Shown: positions 57,707 to 64,000 of the stretch, one piece after another
Position numbering within the stretch: the first letter of the stretch is position 1
Layout of the letters: each line of letters opens with the position of its first letter
NCBI GenBank assembly: GCA_963851045.1
Contig: CAWKNC010000002.1
Coordinates: 1,054,001 to 1,118,000, forward strand
Origin: WHSW01 sp963851045
GTDB taxonomy: Bacteria > Actinomycetota > Thermoleophilia > Solirubrobacterales > 70-9
Reading direction: 5' to 3'
DNA length: 64,000 bases
Notes under the pieces: model-generated
The model's input: only the letters and a program-made list of their open reading frames with translations
The model's database searches: none
Told to the model about the DNA's origin: nothing
Translations under genes and position numbers: made by a program

Positions 57707-59374
57707 CTATACCTCGACGACAACCGGCAGAATCATCGGCCGGCGGCGCAACCGCTTGTAGACGAACTTCGCGATGTCGTCGTGCAGATCCTGTTGCAGC
57801 AGCACCGGCTCCCGCACGCCCTCACGCGCGGCAGCGTCGAGCGAATCCTCGACCACTTCGCGGACCTCGTCGAGCAGACCATCCGCCTCCGCGTCCTCGA
57901 GGAACGGCACACCCCTGAAGATGATCTCCGGCGGCGTGACCGAGTCGCCGTTCTCGCTCGAAACCGTCGCCACCACGATGAAGATGCCATCGGCGGAGAG
58001 CTCGCGGCGGTCGCGAAGGGCGACGTCGTCGGGATCGCCGATATCGACACCGTCGACGAAGATCATCCCGGCCTTGGTGCGCTCGACGAGCTTGGCACCC
58101 CTGTCGGCGATCTCGAGCGCGATGCCATTGCGACCCTGGAAGATCCGGTCGCGGTCGACGCCAACGGCCGACGCAAGGTCGGCGTGGAGGCTGAGGCGGC
58201 GGTGGTCGCCGTGGGCCGGCATCACGTAGCGAGGCTTGGTCAGGTTGAGCATGAGCTTCAGCTCCTCCTGTCGGCCATGGCCCGACGCGTGAATCGGCGC
58301 GTCACTGGCAGTGATCACCTTGGCGCCGATGCCGTAGATGTGATCGATCGTCTCGTTGACCGAACGCTCGTTGCCGGGCACCGGTGTCGCCGAGAACACG
58401 ATCGTGTCGCCCGAGTGGAGCTCAACGTCGCGATGGTCGTTCACCGCCATCCGCCGCAGGGCCGAAAGCGGCTCTCCCTGACTGCCTGTCGAGATAGCGA
58501 TCACCTTCTCGTCAGGGAAGTCCTCGATCTCCTTCGGTGAGATCAGGAGCCCGGCGGGGGCGTTCGCTATCCCGAGATTGGAGGCGATGTTGAAGTTCTT
58601 GCGCATCGACCGCCCGATCAGCGCCACCTTGCGGTCCAGCTGCGCGGCAGCGTCGATCACCTGCTGGACGCGATGGACGTTGGAGGCGAAGCAGGTGACG
58701 ATGATGCGCCCTTCGCACTGCGCGAACTGCTGCAAGAGCGCCGGACCCACGGAGGACTCCGAAGGTGCGATACCCGGCTGGTCGGCGTTGGTCGAATCGC
58801 CAAATAGACACATCAGCCCCTCGGCGCCGAGAGCCGCCAGTCGCGACATGTCCGCGGGCTCTGAGTCGACCGGAGTCTGGTCGAACTTGTAGTCGCCGGT
58901 CACGAGGATCTTTCCCTGGGCCGTCTCGATGGCGACGGCGCGCGAGTCGGGGATCGAGTGCGACATCCGCACCATCTCGATCCCGAACGGTCCTGCCTCG
59001 ACCACCGCGCCCGTGTCGATGACCTCGAAGGGGACGTTCTTGATCTTGTGCTCCTCGAGCTTTGAGCGCACCAGACCGATGGTCAGCGGCCCCCCGTAGA
59101 TCGCGGGCGGGATGCCGATCTCGCGCAGAACGTAGGGCAGGGCACCGACATGGTCCTCGTGGCCGTGCGTGAGCACGATCGCCTCGATGTCGTCCGCGCG
59201 ATCGCGCAGATAGGAGAAGTCCGGGAGAACGAGATCGATCCCAAGCATCTCGGCGGTGGGGAACATCAGGCCGGTGTCGACCAGGACGATCCGGTCGTCC
59301 TGCTCGACGACCGTCATGTTCTTGCCGATCTCACCGAGACCCCCGAGCGGGAGCAGTCGGACGGTGCTGCTCAA
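57707..59374 (-). CDS. rnj: Ribonuclease J
   Basis: RNase J is a metallo-beta-lactamase/beta-CASP RNase with 5' exonuclease and endonuclease activity. The zinc motif THGHEDHVGALPY, the start VRLLPLGGLGEIGKNM, the beta-CASP region and the late MPAHGDHRRL are present. 555 residues is normal. It begins with TTG overlapping the dapA stop (TTGA), the common dapA-rnj pairing of Actinobacteria. Confidence 0.95.
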   Translation of the reverse strand: MSSTVRLLPLGGLGEIGKNMTVVEQDDRIVLVDTGLMFPTAEMLGIDLVLPDFSYLRDRADDIEAIVLTHGHEDHVGALPYVLREIGIPPAIYGGPLTIGLVRSKLEEHKIKNVPFEVIDTGAVVEAGPFGIEMVRMSHSIPDSRAVAIETAQGKILVTGDYKFDQTPVDSEPADMSRLAALGAEGLMCLFGDSTNADQPGIAPSESSVGPALLQQFAQCEGRIIVTCFASNVHRVQQVIDAAAQLDRKVALIGRSMRKNFNIASNLGIANAPAGLLISPKEIEDFPDEKVIAISTGSQGEPLSALRRMAVNDHRDVELHSGDTIVFSATPVPGNERSVNETIDHIYGIGAKVITASDAPIHASGHGRQEELKLMLNLTKPRYVMPAHGDHRRLSLHADLASAVGVDRDRIFQGRNGIALEIADRGAKLVERTKAGMIFVDGVDIGDPDDVALRDRRELSADGIFIVVATVSSENGDSVTPPEIIFRGVPFLEDAEADGLLDEVREVVEDSLDAAAREGVREPVLLQQDLHDDIAKFVYKRLRRRPMILPVVVEV

Positions 59375-60306
59375 GTCGTCGCTCCAGCGCCGAGCACGCC
59401 TGCACCCTCAAGCGCTGCACGCACCTGCTCGCGCTCCTTGTCCGACGCGGGAACGAGCGGCAGGCGAAAGACTGCGTCGGCGACACCGAGCAATTCCAGG
59501 CCGGTCTTGACGGGAATCGGATTGGTGGTCGCGGTCGCCTCGTAAACCGGCGTCAGTTCAGCGTCGATCGCCGCCGCGCGGTCATGATCGCCCGCAATCG
59601 CTGCTTCGTAGAGCTCGCGCATGCGCGGGCCGACCAGATGCGATGCAACGAGGATGCCGCCGGGGCCGCCGAACGCGAGCGTGCGGGCGAAGGTGTTGTC
59701 GTTACCCGCGATCACGTCAATGCCATCGATCGGGCCCAGATCATCGTCGTTGGCCTGCTTTACGGCGACGATCGTGTCCACCGTCGTTGCGAGCTCGGCG
59801 AGCAGGTCGGGGGCGAGATTGAGACCCGTGCGCGACGGGATGTTGTAGAGGACCAGGGGCAGCTCACCGGCGCGGTCGGCCACCGCCGCGTAGTGAGCGA
59901 GGACCCCGGCGCGGTTTGGCCGGTTGTAATACGGCGTGACCACCAGAGCCGCGTGGGCGCCGACATCGCGCGCCTTCGCGGTCAGCCCCGCCGCATGCCG
60001 AGTGTCATTGGAGCCCGTGCCGGCGATGACCGTGGCCTCGTCGCCGATCTCATCGAGGACCGTGTCGAGCAGCCGCAGGATTTCATCGTCAGCGAGCGTC
60101 GGTGACTCTCCGGTGGTGCCGGCGACCACAACTCCGTGTGAGCCGTTGGCGATGAGGTGACGAGAAACTCGCCGCGCCGCATCGAGGTCGAGCGCGCCAT
60201 CGGGCTCAAATGGGGTCACCATTGCCGTGATCACTCCACCGATCCTGCGATCGCGGAGCGAACCACCGCCGAGTCCTGCCGCCGTTGACGCACCCTCCTC
60301 AGTCAT
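59371..60306 (-). CDS. dapA: 4-hydroxy-tetrahydrodipicolinate synthase
   Basis: DapA condenses pyruvate with aspartate semialdehyde as the first committed step to diaminopimelate and lysine. The TIM barrel shows GTTGESPTL, the active-site tyrosine in LYNIPSRTG and the Schiff-base lysine in VAVKQAN. The length is 311 with a short variable N-terminus. A leaderless-type TACGCT lies 6 nt before the ATG. rnj follows with an overlap; dapB is two genes upstream. Confidence 0.95.
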   Translation of the reverse strand: MTEEGASTAAGLGGGSLRDRRIGGVITAMVTPFEPDGALDLDAARRVSRHLIANGSHGVVVAGTTGESPTLADDEILRLLDTVLDEIGDEATVIAGTGSNDTRHAAGLTAKARDVGAHAALVVTPYYNRPNRAGVLAHYAAVADRAGELPLVLYNIPSRTGLNLAPDLLAELATTVDTIVAVKQANDDDLGPIDGIDVIAGNDNTFARTLAFGGPGGILVASHLVGPRMRELYEAAIAGDHDRAAAIDAELTPVYEATATTNPIPVKTGLELLGVADAVFRLPLVPASDKEREQVRAALEGAGVLGAGATT

Positions 60307-60312
60307 GGGATG

Positions 60313-60318
60313 AGCGTA
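60313..60318 (-). promoter_or_regulatory. -10 hexamer of a likely leaderless dapA mRNA
   Basis: On the minus strand TACGCT is followed by CATCCC and then the ATG at 60306. It lies in the 31-bp gap after the amidase gene, so dapA-rnj can be transcribed on its own. Confidence 0.5.
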
Positions 60319-60337
60319 ACGCGCAGCCTGGGTTCCG

Positions 60338-61804
60338 TCAGTTCGCGAAGACGGGTGGGCGACGGTCCGCCCATGGTTGTGCGCGCTCCAGCTGAGCCGC
60401 CACCTGGATGAGCAGGTCCTCGCGCCCGAATGGAGCGACGAGCTGAATCCCGATTGGAAGCCCCTCCTCGCTCATGTGAAGGGGGAGCGAGATCGCCGGC
60501 TGGCCGGTCGCATTGAAGATCGCCGTGAACGACCCGGCCGGCACCGCGCGGCGGAAGGCGTCGAGCGGATCAGCGCCCGACTGGTCGTAGGTGCCGAGCG
60601 GAACTGGCGGCTCGGCCATCGTCGGTGTCAGCATCAGGTCGAATCCGCTCTCGTGCCATCCCGCGATCGCCCTCGAGACCGTTTGATGAAGCGCCGTGTC
60701 TGCCAAATAACGCCCGGCGGAGCGGGCCCGGCCCTCCTCGGCCAGCGCCCAGGTGAGCGGCTCGACATCGTCGGCGGTAAGCGCACGACCGAGCAGGACG
60801 CCAAACATGTCCAACGTGGCTGCCTGGCCGGCGGCCCAGCGTGTCATGAACGTGTCCTCGAGATTGAGTGCCTCTGCCATCTCCGCGCTCAGCGGGGTCG
60901 ACTCCTCGACCTCGTGCCCAAGCTCAACGAGCAGGTCGCGCGCCGCACGCACAGCCGCTACGCAGTCCGGATGCGACTCAAGCCCGGGCACCGCGGGCTG
61001 CTCCGCGACACCCACTCGAAGCTTGGGATCGGTCTCGAGCTCGTCCATGTAAGGACGGGCGGGTTCAGGTGCCACGTAGGGATCCCCTGGGGCCGAGCCG
61101 TGGACCGCGTCAAGGATCGCGGCGGTGTCGCGAACACTGCGTGTGACCGCGAGCTCGACGGTGAGACCGCCCATGTTGTCGCCGATCATCGGTCCTTCGG
61201 AGATCCGCTGGCGGGTCGGCTTGAGCCCGACCAGCCCATTGATCGACGCCGGAATCCGAATCGAGCCGCCGCCGTCATTTGCGTGGGCGGCCGGCACCAT
61301 GCCGGAGGCCACAGCGGCACCCGAGCCGCCGGAGGAGCCGCCGGGCGTGTGATCGATGTTCCAGGGGTTCCGGGTAGCGCCGTAGGCCACGGGCTCGGTC
61401 GTGGGCAGGATCCCGAGCTCGGGGACGTTTGTCTTACCGATCACGACGAATCCGGCAGCTCGAAAGCGCTCGCCCAGATAGGAATCCATCGGAGCGCGAA
61501 AACCGGCTTCCTTGAGCGCACGCATGCCGAGATGGAGCGGCTGCCCCGCATATGCGGCCCCTAGGTCCTTGAACAAGAACGGGACGCCCTTGAACGGTCC
61601 GTCGGGAAGGTCTGGAGATTCAGCCTCGGCGCGGCCCTCCTCGAACAGCTCGTGGATAACCGCATTGAGCTCCGGGTTGACCTGCTCGACACGCGCGATC
61701 GCCGCCTCGACCAGCTCCGTCGGCGAAACGTCGCCGTTTCGAACCAGCTCGGCCTGAGCGGTCGCGTCGAGCGTGGCAAGCGCGGTGGTCTCGGTCTCTG
61801 ACAT
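60338..61804 (-). CDS. Amidase signature family enzyme
   Basis: The amidase signature GGSSGGSGAAVASGMVPAAHANDGGGSIRIPAS (quoted in parts: GGSSGGSGAA and DGGGSIRIPAS) supplies the cis-serine and nucleophilic serine, and the lysine lies in PFLFKDLGAAYAGQ. With 488 residues it matches stand-alone amidases that hydrolyse amides or esters of unknown nature; the signature differs in context from GatA, and no gatB/gatC is nearby. AGGAGGA precedes the ATG. It sits between dapB and dapA. Confidence 0.88.
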   Translation of the reverse strand: MSETETTALATLDATAQAELVRNGDVSPTELVEAAIARVEQVNPELNAVIHELFEEGRAEAESPDLPDGPFKGVPFLFKDLGAAYAGQPLHLGMRALKEAGFRAPMDSYLGERFRAAGFVVIGKTNVPELGILPTTEPVAYGATRNPWNIDHTPGGSSGGSGAAVASGMVPAAHANDGGGSIRIPASINGLVGLKPTRQRISEGPMIGDNMGGLTVELAVTRSVRDTAAILDAVHGSAPGDPYVAPEPARPYMDELETDPKLRVGVAEQPAVPGLESHPDCVAAVRAARDLLVELGHEVEESTPLSAEMAEALNLEDTFMTRWAAGQAATLDMFGVLLGRALTADDVEPLTWALAEEGRARSAGRYLADTALHQTVSRAIAGWHESGFDLMLTPTMAEPPVPLGTYDQSGADPLDAFRRAVPAGSFTAIFNATGQPAISLPLHMSEEGLPIGIQLVAPFGREDLLIQVAAQLERAQPWADRRPPVFAN

Positions 61805-61819
61805 TGAGTCCTCCTGGAG

Positions 61820-62485
61820 CTAGAGCAGGGCTTCCAGCCCTACGGTGAAACGATTATCGAGATCCCCCACCCGCCTCACGGCGAGTAGGACCCCAGGCAT
61901 GAACGAGTGCCGGTCGATCGAGTCGTGGCGGATCGTGAGCGTTTGGCCCTCTCCCCCGAGGATCACCTCCTGGTGCGCTACCAGGCCCGGCAATCGCACG
62001 GAGTGAATGGGCTGGTGGACGTTGCCACCCGCCTCGCCAATGAGCTCAGCCGTGCGTTGAGCGGTGCCAGAGGGTGCGTCGACCTTGCGATCGTGGTGAA
62101 GCTCGACGATCTCGACCTCGGGCATGTGTCGCGCCGCCTGCGCTGCCAGGGTCATCATGAGCACCGCGCCGATCGCGAAGTTCGGGGCGACGAAGACGTT
62201 GGCCTTGCCGGCCTCGGCAACGCCGCGCAGCTCATCAGGGTCATAGCCCGTGGCGCCGACCACGGCATGTACGCCCGCATCGACGCATGCCCGGACGTTC
62301 GCCACCACCGTGTCGGGAGTCGAGAACTCGACGACGACGTCGGCCTCATCCAAAACCTCGACGAGCTCGGTGTCCAGCTCCGGGTCAGCCCTGCCCGTGA
62401 GCTCCATGTCGTCCGCGCCGCCCACCGCCTCGCAGACAGTCTTCCCCATCCGTCCCTCCGCGCCCGAGACGGCAACCCTGATCAA
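61820..62485 (-). CDS. dapB: 4-hydroxy-tetrahydrodipicolinate reductase
   Basis: DapB reduces the DapA product to tetrahydrodipicolinate. The nucleotide-binding VAVSGAEGRMGKTV is at the start, and ELHHDRKVDAPSGTAQRTAELI carries the catalytic His and Lys. The usual start is restored by TTG 62485, which overlaps the stop of the M16 peptidase (TTGA). This gives 221 residues, slightly short of typical (about 245-270). The gene continues the pnp-M16-dapB order. Confidence 0.93.
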   Translation of the reverse strand: MIRVAVSGAEGRMGKTVCEAVGGADDMELTGRADPELDTELVEVLDEADVVVEFSTPDTVVANVRACVDAGVHAVVGATGYDPDELRGVAEAGKANVFVAPNFAIGAVLMMTLAAQAARHMPEVEIVELHHDRKVDAPSGTAQRTAELIGEAGGNVHQPIHSVRLPGLVAHQEVILGGEGQTLTIRHDSIDRHSFMPGVLLAVRRVGDLDNRFTVGLEALL

Positions 62486-63774
62486 GCTACAAGCGCCTCG
62501 GAGACGGAGCCGGCCGCGGTCGTGAAGCACTCCTCGTCGGGGCCAACGCAGGCGGCGGCAAAACGCGACGGGTCATAGAGCTCGCGGGCCAGTGCGGCAA
62601 CCTCGTCCGAGGTGACAGCGTCGACCCGCTCGAGCATCTCATCCAGGGAGAGCACGGGCACGTCGAACAGGACGCCGCGAGCGAGCCGGCCCATCCGGGC
62701 GCCGGTTGCCTCGAGCCCGAGCACCATCCGGCCCTTGACGTGCTCCTTCGCGCGGGTGAGCTCGTCGTCGCCGATCCCCGCAGTCTGCACGGAGGCCAGT
62801 TCCCGCCCGATGATCTCGCATGCCTCAGCGACGTTGTCTGCGCGGGTCCCGACGTACATGGCGATGAAACCGCGATCCACGTACTCGCTCGTATAGGAGC
62901 CCACCGAATAGGCGAGGCCCCTCTTCTCGCGTACCTCGCGGAACAGCCGCGACGAAACCGAGCCGCCGAAGACCGTGTCGAGGATCCCCAGAGCGAAGCG
63001 GCGGTCGTCGCCGCGAGCGATACCCGGGCCCCCGAAACAGATGTGGTACTGCTCGGTCTCCTTCTCGTAAAAGCGAAGGCGAGCCTGCTCGGATGCGCCG
63101 TTGGCGTCCGGTCCGACAGCCGGCCCGGCCCCTGCTCTCGCGAGCAGGCGCTCTGAGAGATCGACGATGTTCGCGTGGTCGACGTGGCCGGCAGCCGCGA
63201 CAACGATGTTGTCGGCGGTGTACCGGGCCCCGTGGTAAACGGCGATGTCCGGCACGGGGACTCCCGCGATCACATCCGCGCGGCCGAGCACGCGACGCCC
63301 GAGCGGGTGGTCACCGTAGATCGCCTCTGCGAGCACGTCGTGTACCCGATCCTGGGGCTCGTCCTCATACATCGCGATCTCCTCGAGCACCACCTGGCGC
63401 TCGGAGTCGATCTCGTCCGGAGGAAGCGACGGTGCCAGCAACATCTCCGCCAGGAGGTCAAACGCATCCTCGGTGTGCTCGTCGAGAAAGCGCGCGTGCA
63501 GGTGCGTCGTCTCCTTGCCGGTGGCAGCGTTCGTTGCCGCCCCCATCCCGTCGAACAGCTCGGAGATCTCAATCGCCGAGTGGCGCTCCGTGCCCTTGAA
63601 CAGCAGGTGCTCGAGAAAATGCGAGACGCCGGCCTGAGCCGGCGTCTCGTCACGAGATCCTGTCTTCACCCAGAGACCGAGGGCGACCGAGCGAACGGAT
63701 GGAACCGCCTCGGTCGCGACCCGGATGCCCGAGTCGAGCGTGGTGAGCTCTACGCCCTCTGGGAGATCGGCCAT
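62482..63774 (-). CDS. M16-family zinc peptidase
   Basis: The inverted zinc motif H-x2-E-H is in SHFLEHLLFKGTERHS, with the downstream glutamate near ERQVVLEEIAMYEDEP. The second half carries the R-x-Y-type region typical of PqqL/YmxG-like proteins (LFREVREKRGLAYSVGSY). 430 residues is normal. The gene follows pnp by 2 nt, the frequent bacterial order; its substrate is unknown. Confidence 0.93.
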   Translation of the reverse strand: MADLPEGVELTTLDSGIRVATEAVPSVRSVALGLWVKTGSRDETPAQAGVSHFLEHLLFKGTERHSAIEISELFDGMGAATNAATGKETTHLHARFLDEHTEDAFDLLAEMLLAPSLPPDEIDSERQVVLEEIAMYEDEPQDRVHDVLAEAIYGDHPLGRRVLGRADVIAGVPVPDIAVYHGARYTADNIVVAAAGHVDHANIVDLSERLLARAGAGPAVGPDANGASEQARLRFYEKETEQYHICFGGPGIARGDDRRFALGILDTVFGGSVSSRLFREVREKRGLAYSVGSYTSEYVDRGFIAMYVGTRADNVAEACEIIGRELASVQTAGIGDDELTRAKEHVKGRMVLGLEATGARMGRLARGVLFDVPVLSLDEMLERVDAVTSDEVAALARELYDPSRFAAACVGPDEECFTTAAGSVSEALVA

Positions 63775-63776
63775 GC

Positions 63777-64000
63777 TCAGTCGAGGCGCTCGCGCTGGCG
63801 CCCGCCGCGGCCACCCTCGCGTCCACCGCGTCCGCCCTCACGGCCGCCACGTCCGCCGCGATCGCCACCGTTGCGTCCGCCACGTCCGCCACCCATCGTC
63901 GGGTCGCCCGTCCCGAGCTTCTGCAGCTCCTCCGGGGTCTTACCTGCGATCTGCGGATCGTCGGACAGACGTAGGCCGATGCGGCCACGCTCCTTGTCGA
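63777..64000 (-). CDS. pnp: Polyribonucleotide nucleotidyltransferase, C-terminal part with RGG tail
   Basis: Only the last 73 codons are inside the window. They read GRIGLRLSDDPQIAGKTPEE, the end of the S1 RNA-binding domain of PNPase, followed by a tail of about 35 residues with repeated RGG (GGRGGRNGGDRGGRGG and more) ending RQRERLD. The tail probably adds RNA binding. PNPase degrades RNA from the 3' end. The stop is 2 nt before the M16 start. The identification rests on the S1 end and on gene order. Confidence 0.8.
   Translation of the reverse strand, partial: DKERGRIGLRLSDDPQIAGKTPEELQKLGTGDPTMGGGRGGRNGGDRGGRGGREGGRGGREGGRGGRQRERLD

Noticed and set aside
60377..61564. Open frame of 395 codons on the plus strand
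   Set aside because: Antisense to the amidase gene, rich in Arg, His and Gly, with no domain; a shadow of the real gene.

Overview
The window is high-GC chromosomal DNA with densely packed genes, frequent ATGA/GTGA/TTGA start-stop overlaps, many GTG and TTG starts, and many genes whose start codon lies 6-9 nt after a TAnnnT hexamer (likely leaderless mRNAs). The gene content (GarA-like FHA protein next to an FtsR-type MerR regulator, MurT/GatD, a WS/DGAT acyltransferase, an RsiG-like anti-sigma protein, DapL-type diaminopimelate synthesis, actinobacterial gene order around recA/recX/rny/miaB and pnp/M16/dapB) points to an actinomycete. The best guess is class Thermoleophilia (Solirubrobacterales-like); this rests on protein character and not on a database search. 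I see no tRNA, rRNA, CRISPR array, insertion sequence or prophage.

Layout. 1-4.6 kb: 3' end of an endonuclease-like gene, ispG, two small proteins (SnoaL-like and a shortened VOC protein), proS, and a CDP-alcohol phosphatidyltransferase. 4.6-6.2 kb: a three-gene regulatory operon (RsiG-like, GarA-like FHA, FtsR-like MerR) behind a good promoter. 6.2-11.9 kb: SRPBCC protein plus AGPS-like flavoprotein, an HTH/anti-sigma membrane protein, a thioesterase, and a membrane protein/K+ channel/GH3 operon. 12-21.4 kb: cupredoxin plus multicopper oxidase, YdjC deacetylase, WS/DGAT, small proteins, CcdA, CnoX-like thioredoxin, AlgH, flavin monooxygenase. 21.4-23.6 kb: a structured 490-bp region, a SigB/F-type sigma factor, and a convergent anti-sigma-like ATPase with a duplicated domain. 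23.6-37.6 kb: PRC-like, DUF3052, hydrolase, peroxiredoxin, cyclophilin and a methyltransferase; then a coupled lipid kinase-murT-methyltransferase-gatD operon, hflX-dut, a HEXXH secreted protein, SDR, antiporter, esterase and DMT transporter. 37.7-49 kb: dapL, an INSIG-like membrane protein, dapF, miaA, miaB, cytochrome c, rny, recX, recA, thpR, phosphoesterase, cinA. 49-51.2 kb: two convergent secreted repeat proteins. 51.3-64 kb: ftsK, a two-component system, M36-like protease, rnj, dapA, amidase, dapB, M16 peptidase, and the 3' end of pnp.

How the genes fit together. The cell-wall precursor route is nearly complete: dapA, dapB, dapL and dapF make diaminopimelate, and MurT/GatD amidate lipid II. 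RNA turnover and modification are strongly represented (RNase Y, RNase J, PNPase, MiaA, MiaB, ThpR). Signalling genes include the RsiG/GarA/FtsR operon, the sigma/anti-sigma pair and an OmpR-type two-component system.

Points most worth a second look: the secreted proteins built from a 10-residue repeat, one ending in a C1q-like domain; a DapF with serine at both catalytic cysteine positions; a bacterial INSIG homologue; a methyltransferase between murT and gatD; the RsiG-GarA-FtsR operon; and the sigma-factor leader with a SigB/F-type promoter and a hairpin.
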